Below are positions 55,274 through 63,461 of a stretch of DNA of 64,000 nucleotides, in pieces (positions within the stretch are counted from its first letter, which is position 1; every line of letters begins with the position of its first letter). The stretch lies in NCBI GenBank assembly GCA_902541175.1, contig CACBPP010000001.1:62001-126000 (forward strand). Reading direction: 5' to 3'. This DNA comes from an uncultured SAR86 cluster bacterium (GTDB taxonomy: Bacteria; Pseudomonadota; Gammaproteobacteria; Magnimaribacterales; D2472). Made by a program: the position numbers and the translations under genes. The notes beneath the pieces were generated by a model. The model was given only the letters and a program-made list of their open reading frames with translations. It did not search any database and was not told the DNA's origin.

Positions 55274-56410
55274 ATGAGTACTAATTTAAGTTTTGTTGAT
55301 AATTTTGATTCAATAGATGAAGCTCAGTTTTGTAAATTAATACGAAAGAATGATGCTCCTTTTATCCAATATTCTTTTTTAAAGGCACTTGAAAATTCAG
55401 GGTGTGTTGGAAGAGACTTGGGCTGGACTCCCAAACATCTAGTGAAATCAAATGAAAATGTTTTAAGTGGTTTCATGCCAATGTATATAAAAAATAATAG
55501 TCATGGTGAGTTCGTTTTTGATCACTCATGGTCATATGCTTTAAATAGAGCGGGAAGAAATTATTATCCTAAATTACTTACTGCTATACCTTTTACCCCA
55601 TGTGAGACTAGAAAAATTATCACTGAATCAAATACAAATGAATATGTTGAGAAAATAATTGAATTTATGGAAGAAAAAAATATTGAATCTTGGCATGTCC
55701 TCTACCCGGATGCAGATTTAAAAGAATTATTTCTTGAAAATAAACTTATAGAACGTTTTGGATATAAATTTATATGGAAAAATAAAGAATATGAGACATT
55801 TAATGACTACCTAAATATTTTTAAATCGAGACAAAGAAAAAACATTAAGAACGAAAGAAAAAAAATATCTGACTTAAATATTTCTTTCCAAATAAAAGAA
55901 AGTGATTCTTTGACAATTGAAGACTGGGAGGAGTTTTTCAAATTTTATAGAAATACATATGAAGAAAGATTACAAAGACCCTATCTAAATATCGATTTCT
56001 TTAAAGAAATTCATAAATTCAAAAAAACCCTTAAGCCCGTTATTTTTTTTGCAGTGCATAATGATAAAAAAATAGCTGGATCATTGTGTTTCATAGGTAA
56101 TGACACCCTATATGGACGGCATTGGGGATCTTCCTTCAACATTGATTCACTTCATTTTGAAACCTGTTTTTATCAAGGTATAGAATTTTGTATTAATAAA
56201 AAAATAAAATACTTTGATCCGGGTGTTCAAGGTGAACATAAAATAAGAAGAGGATTTGAGCCAAAAAGGACTAGCTCATTCCACTACATCAAAGAAAATG
56301 ATTTTAGAAATGCAATAATTGAGTTTTGCGAGAAAGAGAAAATTGAAATTAATAGATATCTCAAAGCATGTGAGAGATATACACCTTTTAATAAAGAATA
56401 TAAAATTTAA
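55274..56410 (+). CDS. FemAB/DUF482-like GNAT-fold protein
   Basis: A 378-residue protein of the DUF482 (FemAB-like, peptidoglycan-related) family. Motifs include SFLKALENSGCVGRDLGWTPKHL, FVFDHSWSYALNRAG, FKSRQRKNIKNERKKI, GRHWGSS and PGVQGEHKIRRGFEPKRTSS. The family has two GNAT-like halves and is suspected of amino-acyl transfer, but no activity is proven. It lies immediately after ubiA and 2 bp before the DUF1249 gene. Confidence 0.88.
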   Translation: MSTNLSFVDNFDSIDEAQFCKLIRKNDAPFIQYSFLKALENSGCVGRDLGWTPKHLVKSNENVLSGFMPMYIKNNSHGEFVFDHSWSYALNRAGRNYYPKLLTAIPFTPCETRKIITESNTNEYVEKIIEFMEEKNIESWHVLYPDADLKELFLENKLIERFGYKFIWKNKEYETFNDYLNIFKSRQRKNIKNERKKISDLNISFQIKESDSLTIEDWEEFFKFYRNTYEERLQRPYLNIDFFKEIHKFKKTLKPVIFFAVHNDKKIAGSLCFIGNDTLYGRHWGSSFNIDSLHFETCFYQGIEFCINKKIKYFDPGVQGEHKIRRGFEPKRTSSFHYIKENDFRNAIIEFCEKEKIEINRYLKACERYTPFNKEYKI

Positions 56411-56412
56411 GA

Positions 56413-56835
56413 ATGATTAAATCTCTGCCAAAAACAAGTCATCAGTTGGCTGTATGCGAAGCTAACTTTTTAAGGTTAAAGAAAATCCTAAATAATTTTT
56501 CTGTAAATAAATATTTGTTTGAAACGATTAATCCTGACTCTTCATCTAATCCAATATCCTTTAGCGTAATTCATAGAACAAAACATACATTAATAATTGA
56601 AGCTAAACAGAAAATTAAATTAAAAAAGATGGAAGGTCTTATTATCAGAATACAAATTTCTTTAGATGCTAAATTAGCTGAAGTTATATCTTTTCAGGGA
56701 GAGAGAGCAGTTCCATATTTTATGAAAGTTCTTAAAACGCAATCACGAGACGAAAAAATACAACAAAATAGATTCTTAACTGAATGGCTGGAGAACATTT
56801 TTGCAAATGGAATAAATCCTCAATTTAAAATTTGA
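56413..56835 (+). CDS. DUF1249 family protein
   Basis: A 140-residue DUF1249 (YqiB-like) protein of unknown role. Features: HQLAVCEANFLRLKKIL, a central strand-rich part, and MEGLIIRIQISLDAKLAEVISFQGER with the conserved basic C-terminus ERAVPYFMK followed by RFLTEWLENIF. In E. coli yqiB lies next to yqiA, and the order here is the same, which supports both calls. Confidence 0.88.
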   Translation: MIKSLPKTSHQLAVCEANFLRLKKILNNFSVNKYLFETINPDSSSNPISFSVIHRTKHTLIIEAKQKIKLKKMEGLIIRIQISLDAKLAEVISFQGERAVPYFMKVLKTQSRDEKIQQNRFLTEWLENIFANGINPQFKI

Positions 56836-57407
56836 TGGTAAAAACAATTTTATATTTTCATGGATTTGCCTCTTCTTCAGATTCAGATAAAGCAAAAATT
56901 ATTAAGAGTTATATATCAAAAATTTCTAAAAAAATAAAAATATTTACTCCAGATCTTAGCAATAATTTTAAAGAAGCAAATAATCAGATAACAAAACTCA
57001 TTGACGAGAATGAGAAAGATTATGTATTCATGGGAAGTTCTTTGGGTGGATACTATGCTAATTTTTTTGGAAGCATTAATAAATCAAAAGTTATCTTAAT
57101 TAATCCAGCTATTCCTCCATTAAAAGGTTTTGAGGAATACCTTGGTGAAAATGAAAATTATTCGACTGGAGAAAAATTTATCGTTACCAAGGATGATATA
57201 AAATTTTTAAGATCACTTGTAACAAAAAAATTTAATAATCAAAAAAATACATTAGTCTTTCTAGAATCCGGAGATGAAGTGCTTAATTATGTTGAGGCTG
57301 CTAAATACTTTTTAGGGTCAAATATAGACATAACATATGGTGGTAGCCATTCATATGAATCCATTACAGATAAACTAGAAAAAATTGCCAGATTTATAGG
57401 AATTTAA
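56835..57407 (+). CDS. yqiA: YqiA-type esterase (alpha/beta hydrolase)
   Basis: A 190-residue small alpha/beta hydrolase. The start is ATG 56835, overlapping the DUF1249 stop as TGATG; the TTG one codon earlier is not needed. It shows LYFHGFASSSDSDKAKII, the nucleophile elbow FMGSSLGGYYANFF, acid-region LESGDEVLNY and the catalytic His in YGGSHSYESI. E. coli YqiA acts on short esters; natural substrate unknown. Confidence 0.92.
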   Translation: MVKTILYFHGFASSSDSDKAKIIKSYISKISKKIKIFTPDLSNNFKEANNQITKLIDENEKDYVFMGSSLGGYYANFFGSINKSKVILINPAIPPLKGFEEYLGENENYSTGEKFIVTKDDIKFLRSLVTKKFNNQKNTLVFLESGDEVLNYVEAAKYFLGSNIDITYGGSHSYESITDKLEKIARFIGI

Positions 57408-57442
57408 TTAATTGAACTGAAATTGAACAAAAAACTTCCTTT

Positions 57443-57459
57443 TGCACAGAATTAATGCA
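57443..57459. promoter_or_regulatory. NtrC-like binding site upstream of glnII
   Basis: TGCAC-N7-ATGCA matches the NtrC consensus TGCAC-N7-GTGCA with one mismatch, 92 bp before the glnII start. Further TGCA cores at 57478 and 57497 lie in the same 143-bp gap. No correctly spaced sigma-54 -24/-12 pair was found by eye, so NtrC control is only suggested. Confidence 0.45.
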
Positions 57460-57550
57460 TAATATTACCTATATTAGTGCAAATATATCAATTTAATGCA
57501 TTAATAGTATATTTAATCAAAATTATATTTTACATTTGTAGGAGAAATAA

Positions 57551-58522
57551 ATGAAAACATACGAATATATTTGGCTTGATGGTTATCAACCTGAGCCATC
57601 GATGAGAAGTAAAGTTAAAGCGACTAGGGATGAAACACCACCTGAATGGTCATTTGATGGATCTTCAACTCAACAAGCAGAGGGAGGAAGTTCAGACTGT
57701 TTACTTTTACCAGTTCAAACATATGAAAATCCAAATGGGCATGATCTAGTTATGACACAAGTTCAAGCAGCTGACCACACTACTCATCCATCAAATTTTA
57801 GAGCAGCTGCAGCTGAAGTTGTCACAGATGAATGGTGGTTTGGGTTTGAACAAGAGTACTTTTTTACTGATCCTGAAACTGGTGAACCATTGGGATGGGA
57901 AAATGGAGAGCCTGGTCCTCAAGGTCCATACTATTGTGCGGTTGGGGCTGGAAATGTTTCTGGAAGAGAAGTTTCTGATGCTCACCTAATGGCTTGCTTG
58001 GATCTAGGAATAGAATTAACTGGAACTAATGCTGAAGTTGCAATAGGTCAATGGGAATATCAATGTTTTGGTAAAGGTATTAAAGCTGCCGATGATCTTT
58101 GGGTAAGCCGATACATGTTGTATAAGATTGCTGAAGAATTTGGTGTTGGTGTAAATATCCATCCAAAGCCAAAAACTGGTGATTGGAACGGATCAGGCAT
58201 GCATACAAATTTCTCAAATGAAGCAATGCGAACTGGAGGAAGTGAAGAACTCTACTCATCAATTTGCGATAAGCTTGGTGAAGTTCATGAAGAAGGTATT
58301 GCGTCTTATGGTTCTGATAATGACATGAGACTTACTGGACTACATGAAACTCAAAGCATTGAAAAATTTTCATATGGTGTAAGTGACAGAGGAGCTAGTA
58401 TAAGAATCCCTGTTGCCACGGTTGAGAATGGCTGGAACGGATATCTTGAAGATAGAAGACCTGCTTCAAATGCTGATCCATATAAAATCCTATCTCATAT
58501 AGTAGGAACTCTCTCTAAGTAA
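57551..58522 (+). CDS. glnII: Glutamine synthetase type II (eukaryotic-like)
   Basis: Makes glutamine from glutamate and ammonia. The 323-residue protein is of the GSII class, far shorter than GSI (about 470): WLDGYQPEPSMRSKVKA, PPEWSFDGSSTQQAEGGSSDC, WFGFEQEYFFTD, NGSGMHTNFSN and RGASIRIPVAT. The GSI adenylylation site is absent, so control by GlnE is not expected. A clear AGGAG ribosome site precedes the ATG. The next genes are ntrB-ntrC, as glnA is in enterobacteria. GSII is known in rhizobia and actinomycetes; it may be horizontally acquired here (inference). Confidence 0.95.
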   Translation: MKTYEYIWLDGYQPEPSMRSKVKATRDETPPEWSFDGSSTQQAEGGSSDCLLLPVQTYENPNGHDLVMTQVQAADHTTHPSNFRAAAAEVVTDEWWFGFEQEYFFTDPETGEPLGWENGEPGPQGPYYCAVGAGNVSGREVSDAHLMACLDLGIELTGTNAEVAIGQWEYQCFGKGIKAADDLWVSRYMLYKIAEEFGVGVNIHPKPKTGDWNGSGMHTNFSNEAMRTGGSEELYSSICDKLGEVHEEGIASYGSDNDMRLTGLHETQSIEKFSYGVSDRGASIRIPVATVENGWNGYLEDRRPASNADPYKILSHIVGTLSK

Positions 58523-58535
58523 TTTTGATTATGTT

Positions 58536-58566
58536 TTTCTGCTCTATTTCTAAAATAGAGCAGAAA
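58536..58566 (+). terminator. Hairpin terminator/attenuator between glnII and ntrB
   Basis: A perfect 14-bp stem (TTTCTGCTCTATTT / AAATAGAGCAGAAA) with a 3-nt loop is followed by TTTT and then the ntrB start region, all within the 51-bp gap. The position matches the glnA-glnL terminator of enterobacteria, which lets the synthetase be made in excess over the two-component system. Confidence 0.8.
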
Positions 58567-58573
58567 TTTTGAG

Positions 58574-59656
58574 ATGAAAATGAATACTGAAAAACTTTCC
58601 TTTTTAAATCAACTTGAAACTGAAATTATTATTTTAGACAGGGAACTTTTTATTATTTGGTTAAATGACTCTGCTCTTAATAAAGGCTGGGTTTTGAACT
58701 CAAAAAAAGACAAAAATTTAATAACGGATCAGTTCTCAGAAGAAACAAATGGAGCATTGATAAATCTTTTAAAGAAAACAATTGAGAAAAATGGTGCTAA
58801 AACTAAAAGAGACTTTGAAATAATAACTGCTGCAGATACTAAAAGAACCATTGACTTAACTGTATCTTGGAATAATGAAAATGAATGTTTGATTCTTGAA
58901 ATATTATGCGTTGATAATCTTAATAAAATAATAGACTCAACAAAAACATTTTCTACACAAAAAATTGCTGCAAATTTAGCAAGAACTCTCGCTCATGAAG
59001 TTAAGAATCCACTATCTGGCATAAGAGGAAGTGCTCAAATTTTAAGCAAAAAATTAACAGATGATTATTCAGAAAAGTTCTTAAAAATAATTATTGATGA
59101 GACTGATAGATTAAATTCCATTGTTACAAAAATCTTAACTCCACCCTCAAAACCAAATCTAAGCATGTTTAACATTCATTCTGCTTTAGAAAAAGTTTAT
59201 GCTCTTGCAGAAGCAGATAAGGAAAATAAAATTAATCTTATTAGAGATTATGATCCTAGCATTCCTGAAATTAATGGAGATGAAAACTTATTTGTTCAAG
59301 CAATTTTAAATATAGTTAAAAATGCTCAACAGGCAATAGAAAATATTGAAGATCCCAATATCACCATTAAATCTAGAATTGAATATGGAAAGCCAATTAA
59401 TGGAGTGGTTCATCAAACAATTTGTTCTATTGAGATTATTGATAATGGTCCTGGAATTCCTCAGGAACTTCATGATCAAGTATTCTTTCCAATGGTTTCT
59501 GTAAAAGAAAATGGATCTGGTTTAGGTTTAACAATTGCACAAGATATAATAAGAATTCATGGAGGTGGCATCATTTTTAGATCAAATCCTGGGGAGACAA
59601 TTTTTGCAATACAAATCCCTATTAAAATAGAGGATAAGGAGGCAAAAATTGCATAA
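58574..59656 (+). CDS. ntrB: Nitrogen regulation sensor kinase NtrB
   Basis: Histidine kinase/phosphatase acting on NtrC, normally with PII. The 360-residue cytoplasmic protein has an N-terminal PAS-like domain, the phospho-acceptor H-box LAHEVKNPLSGIRGSAQIL near residue 137, an N-box LFVQAILNIVKNAQQAIENI, and G-boxes DNGPGIPQ and GSGLGLTIAQDII. No transmembrane segment. It overlaps ntrC by 8 bp. Confidence 0.95.
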   Translation: MKMNTEKLSFLNQLETEIIILDRELFIIWLNDSALNKGWVLNSKKDKNLITDQFSEETNGALINLLKKTIEKNGAKTKRDFEIITAADTKRTIDLTVSWNNENECLILEILCVDNLNKIIDSTKTFSTQKIAANLARTLAHEVKNPLSGIRGSAQILSKKLTDDYSEKFLKIIIDETDRLNSIVTKILTPPSKPNLSMFNIHSALEKVYALAEADKENKINLIRDYDPSIPEINGDENLFVQAILNIVKNAQQAIENIEDPNITIKSRIEYGKPINGVVHQTICSIEIIDNGPGIPQELHDQVFFPMVSVKENGSGLGLTIAQDIIRIHGGGIIFRSNPGETIFAIQIPIKIEDKEAKIA

Positions 59657-61025
59657 TATTTGGATTGCAGATGATGATGAAGCCATCAGATTAGTTCTTG
59701 AAGAGAGTCTTACTTCTGCTGGCTATAAAACAAAAAGTTTTTCAAGTGGCGATGATTTGGTTTCTGAGCTTGAGAGCTCTGAACCTGATTTAATTATAAC
59801 TGATGTCCAGATGCCTGGAATGCTTGGCTACGACCTTTTAAAACATATAACTAATAATTACGAAGACCTTCCTGTAATTGTTATGACTGCCTTCGCTGAT
59901 ATGCAAGCTGCCGTTGAATCATTTGGTGGAGGAGCTTTTGAGTATATGCCGAAACCTTTTGATCTTGAGGATGCAATAAAAATAGTTGAGAGAGCTCTTG
60001 AAGAAAAGCCAAAAACTAAAGGCCTAAAAAAAGATACCAAACTAGACATTATCGGTGAATCTCAAGCCATGCAAAATGTTTTTAGAGCTATAGGAAAACT
60101 TTCTAATACAATCGCAACAGTTTTAATACAAGGTGAGTCTGGTACAGGCAAAGAATTAATCGCAAAGTCTCTCCACAAAAATAGTCCAAGGCATGACATG
60201 CCATTTATTGCTCTTAACATGGCTGATATACCAAAAGAACTTGTCGAGTCAGAGCTTTTTGGGCATGAGAAAGGTTCATTTACTGGAGCAGTCGATAAAA
60301 GAATAGGAAGATTTGAACAAGCAAATGGAGGAACACTGTTTCTTGATGAAATTGGAGATATGCCTCTAGACTCACAAACAAGACTATTAAGAGTTTTATC
60401 TAATAAAGAATTTTATAGAGTGGGAGGCGATAAGCCTATAAAGGTAGATGTAAGAATTATTGCAGCAACTCACCAAAATCTAAATAATTTAGTCTCTCAA
60501 AAAAATTTTAGAGAAGACCTTTTTTATAGACTTAACGTCATAAAAATAGAAGTCCCTCCTCTAAGAGATAGAAAAGATGACATCAGTGATCTTTCAAAGT
60601 ATTTTTTAAAAAATTATGCTGACTCCCTTGATGAGGATTTAAGGGTAATTTCTGATGAAGCAATGAAATTAATGAATAAGTACGATTGGCCTGGAAACGT
60701 TAGACAATTAGAAAATGTTTGTTATTGGTTAACATTGATGTCTCCTTCACAGAGTGTTAAATCTCAGGATCTTCCCACCGAAATAAAAGAGTTCGAAATT
60801 ACTGATATTCCAACATCTTCATGGGAGGACGGAATGCAGAATTGGCTAAAGAATGTGTCAATGAATATTGACTCAGGTTTATCTGAAATAGCAATCACTA
60901 AAATTGAGAAGATGTTAATAAAAACTGCTTTAGAAAGATCAAATGGTAAAAAGAATGATGCAGCTCAAATTCTTGGATGGGGAAGAAATACACTTTCAAA
61001 AAAAATGAAGGAACATGGTATTTAG
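59649..61025 (+). CDS. ntrC: Nitrogen regulation response regulator NtrC
   Basis: Sigma-54-dependent activator. The 458-residue protein uses a TTG start overlapping ntrB. The receiver has WIADDDEAIR, phospho-acceptor VQMPG-flanking LIITDVQMPG and VIVMTAF. The AAA+ domain has Walker A GESGTGKELIAKSLH, FGHEKGSFTGA (the sigma-54 loop, here GSFTGA instead of the usual GAFTGA), and Walker B GGTLFLDEIGDMP. A Fis-type HTH ends the protein (RSNGKKNDAAQILGWGRNTL). The activator implies rpoN elsewhere in the genome. Confidence 0.96.
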   Translation: MHNIWIADDDEAIRLVLEESLTSAGYKTKSFSSGDDLVSELESSEPDLIITDVQMPGMLGYDLLKHITNNYEDLPVIVMTAFADMQAAVESFGGGAFEYMPKPFDLEDAIKIVERALEEKPKTKGLKKDTKLDIIGESQAMQNVFRAIGKLSNTIATVLIQGESGTGKELIAKSLHKNSPRHDMPFIALNMADIPKELVESELFGHEKGSFTGAVDKRIGRFEQANGGTLFLDEIGDMPLDSQTRLLRVLSNKEFYRVGGDKPIKVDVRIIAATHQNLNNLVSQKNFREDLFYRLNVIKIEVPPLRDRKDDISDLSKYFLKNYADSLDEDLRVISDEAMKLMNKYDWPGNVRQLENVCYWLTLMSPSQSVKSQDLPTEIKEFEITDIPTSSWEDGMQNWLKNVSMNIDSGLSEIAITKIEKMLIKTALERSNGKKNDAAQILGWGRNTLSKKMKEHGI

Positions 61026-61426
61026 ACCAATGGAAGATTATTCATTTTCCACTCATTAATTCCACCTCTTAATATAAAAATATCTTTTAGTCCCTCTTTC
61101 TTTAAAGTTTCTCCTGCATTAGTGGACGAACTACCCATTTCGCATACAAGCACTACAGATTTTGTAGAGTTAATAATTTCATTTGATCTTCTTGAAACAT
61201 CATTTACAGGAATATTAATTGAAGCTGTTATATGACCGGAATTAAAAGCTTCAGAACTCCTAAGATCAACAATTAAAGCTTGGTCTTGGTTTGAAAGACT
61301 AATTAATGATTGGCAAGATATTTTTGTTCCACCTTTTTTAGAATTTGATATAAAAAATAGTATAAGAACAATTACAAGAGGTGCTGAAAAATAAAAGTGT
61401 TCTATTAAAAAATTAATTAGTTCCAT
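61022..61426 (-). CDS. Rhodanese-like domain membrane-anchored protein
   Basis: A 134-residue protein with an N-terminal transmembrane helix (FYFSAPLVIVLILFFIS) and a single rhodanese domain (LIVDLRSSEAFNSGHITASINIP). The active-site loop VLVCEMGSSSTNA keeps the Cys, so sulfur transfer is possible. E. coli YibN has the same layout. It is convergent with ntrC (4-bp overlap) and divergent from gpmA (45 bp). Confidence 0.9.
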   Translation of the reverse strand: MELINFLIEHFYFSAPLVIVLILFFISNSKKGGTKISCQSLISLSNQDQALIVDLRSSEAFNSGHITASINIPVNDVSRRSNEIINSTKSVVLVCEMGSSSTNAGETLKKEGLKDIFILRGGINEWKMNNLPLV

Positions 61427-61471
61427 ATGTATATTATCTATTAAAATAGGAGATATTAATAAAAAATATAA

Positions 61472-62095
61472 ATGAAAAATACAAGTTTAATTTTAGTTAG
61501 GCACGGTCAAAGCGAATGGAATGAAAAAAATCTTTTTACTGGTTGGGAAAATCCAGGACTGACAAAAAAAGGAACTGATGAAGCAAAACATGCTGGCTTA
61601 TTAATAAACGATCTCGATATCGAATTTGATCACTTATTTACATCAGTTTTAGATAGAGCCAAACTCACCGGAGAAATTATTCTAGAGAATATCAATCAAA
61701 AAGATCTAGATTCTATTGAAAACAAAGCTCTCAATGAAAGATTCTATGGTGACCTTCAAGGTCTTAATAAAGACGAATGTAGGCAAAAATGGGGTGCTGA
61801 ACAGGTACAAATTTGGAGAAGATCTTATGATGTTGGCCCGCCTGGGGGAGAATCACTCAAAGAAACTGGTGAGAGAGTTTTACCATATTATTTAAATGAG
61901 ATTTACCCATTAATACTTCAAGGCAAAAATATTTTGGTTGCTGCACATGGAAATTCTCTTAGATCATTAATAATGCATTTGGACAAATTATCTTCTGATG
62001 AAATTGTTAAATTAGAAATACCAACTGGGGCCCCTATTCAATATATCTTTGATGATCAGGGTAAAGTATTAATTAAAAAGAATTTAATTGAATAA
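61472..62095 (+). CDS. gpmA: 2,3-bisphosphoglycerate-dependent phosphoglycerate mutase
   Basis: Glycolytic interconversion of 3- and 2-phosphoglycerate. The 207-residue protein has the catalytic LVRHGQSEWNEKNLFTGW, SVLDRAKLT, the acid/base ALNERFYGDLQGLNK, and the second His in VAAHGNSLRSLIMHLD. A bit shorter than E. coli GpmA (250), mainly in the C-terminal region, as in many dPGM-type enzymes. Divergent from the rhodanese gene. Confidence 0.95.
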   Translation: MKNTSLILVRHGQSEWNEKNLFTGWENPGLTKKGTDEAKHAGLLINDLDIEFDHLFTSVLDRAKLTGEIILENINQKDLDSIENKALNERFYGDLQGLNKDECRQKWGAEQVQIWRRSYDVGPPGGESLKETGERVLPYYLNEIYPLILQGKNILVAAHGNSLRSLIMHLDKLSSDEIVKLEIPTGAPIQYIFDDQGKVLIKKNLIE

Positions 62096-63107
62096 TTTGA
62101 AACAAAATAATAAAAATTTTTCTCAGGTTATTTCCCAGTGGTACATGACCTCTGGCAGAAATAACTTGCCATGGAGGAAAGGAATATCTCCATACAAAGT
62201 TTGGATATCTGAGATAATGCTCCAACAAACTCAAGTCAAAACAGTCATACCCTTTTTTAATGCTTTTATAAAAAAATTTCCAAACTTAAAATCGATATCA
62301 AAAGCTTCAGAAGATGAAATTCTAGCTCTTTGGACAGGTTTAGGTTTTTACAGAAGAGCAAAAAATATCTTTAAAACTAAAGAAATAATTAAAAATGAAT
62401 TTAAGAATAGATTTCCAAAAAAATTTAAGGAATTAATTCTTTTGCCAGGTATTGGGAGATCGACTGCTGGAGCAATTATGTCAATTGCATACAACAAATC
62501 GTATCCGATACTTGATGCAAATGTTAAAAGAGTTATTTCAAGATACGAAAATATAGATATTGAGCAAAAAAATGCAATTAAGTCTCTATGGGAATTGTCT
62601 GAAAAATATACCCCTTCAGAAAACATCTTTGAATATACTCAAGGAATCATGGACTTAGGCGCGACAATATGTCACTTGAGGTCTCCAAAATGTTCAATTT
62701 GTCCTTTAAATATTTCTTGTAAAAGCGCTTTTAAAGAATTCGAAACTGTTAAAAAGACCAAAAAACAAAAATTAACCAAAAGAATTAATTTTACCTTAGC
62801 TCACTCAAATCAATCCTTTCTATTATTTAAAAAAAATGAGCTGAGTTTTTGGGAAAGTTTATGGACTCCATATGACAATCAACATCATAATATTAAGAGC
62901 ATTTTCAAAGATCCAAAAAAAGTTCAAACTCGTCACCTAAATCATGCGCTATCACATATAGATTTGGATATTACTGTTGAAATTTTTGATTACGACAAAC
63001 CTTTTAAAATTAAAACTAACCTGGAACATCAATGGATAAATAAATCTGAAATTAATGATTTTGGTTTGCCCAAGCCTATAAAGACTATAATACAAACCTA
63101 TGTCTAA
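62088..63107 (+). CDS. mutY: Adenine DNA glycosylase MutY
   Basis: Removes A opposite 8-oxoG. The 339-residue protein has LPWRKGISPYKVWISEIMLQQTQV, the HhH LLPGIGRSTAGAIMSIAYN with the catalytic Asp in ILDANVKRVISR, and a [4Fe-4S] ligand set CHLRSPKCSICPLNISC (C-x6-C-x2-C-x5-C). A NUDIX-like C-terminal domain follows. It uses a TTG start overlapping the gpmA stop by 8 bp and overlaps yggX by 8 bp; mutY-yggX is a conserved gammaproteobacterial pair. Confidence 0.97.
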   Translation: MNNLKQNNKNFSQVISQWYMTSGRNNLPWRKGISPYKVWISEIMLQQTQVKTVIPFFNAFIKKFPNLKSISKASEDEILALWTGLGFYRRAKNIFKTKEIIKNEFKNRFPKKFKELILLPGIGRSTAGAIMSIAYNKSYPILDANVKRVISRYENIDIEQKNAIKSLWELSEKYTPSENIFEYTQGIMDLGATICHLRSPKCSICPLNISCKSAFKEFETVKKTKKQKLTKRINFTLAHSNQSFLLFKKNELSFWESLWTPYDNQHHNIKSIFKDPKKVQTRHLNHALSHIDLDITVEIFDYDKPFKIKTNLEHQWINKSEINDFGLPKPIKTIIQTYV

Positions 63108-63369
63108 AAAAATACTTTGCAAAAAGCTTAATAAAGAATTACCTGCTCTAAATAATCCTCCCATGCCAGGCCCAAAAGGAATTGAACTAATGAATTCTAT
63201 CTCAGAAGAAGCATGGGAAATGTGGAAGTCTCATCAAACAACTCTCATAAATGAAAAACATTTAGACATGTCAGATCCTGAAAATAGAAGATGGCTTCAA
63301 GATCAAATGGATAAATTTCTTAACAATGAAGACTATGAAAGTGCTGCAGGATTTAAAGCACTTGATTAG
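63100..63369 (+). CDS. yggX: Probable Fe(II)-trafficking protein YggX
   Basis: An 89-residue YggX protein that protects iron-sulfur clusters, including MutY, from oxidative damage. It shows ILCKKLNKELPALNNPPMPGPKG with the single conserved Cys, WEMWKSHQTTLINEKHLD and RRWLQDQMDKFLNN. Its length matches E. coli YggX (91). Confidence 0.96.
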   Translation: MSKKILCKKLNKELPALNNPPMPGPKGIELMNSISEEAWEMWKSHQTTLINEKHLDMSDPENRRWLQDQMDKFLNNEDYESAAGFKALD

Positions 63370-63461
63370 CAATTTTTACAATCAAAAATCCTAAAATTTT
63401 TTGATTTACAAAGAGAATAAAATAGAGTTTAATTTTCTTAAATATCCTTGGGAAAAATTCT

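Noticed and set aside
57441-57462. Sigma-54 -24/-12 promoter for glnII (TTGCAC ... ATGC)
   Set aside because: The spacing between the elements is 2 bp too long and the GG dinucleotide is missing; the same bases fit an NtrC-type site better.
63380-63406. AT-rich inverted repeat after yggX as a terminator
   Set aside because: The stem is entirely A/T apart from one C-G pair, with unequal arms and no U-tract, so a stable terminator is doubtful.
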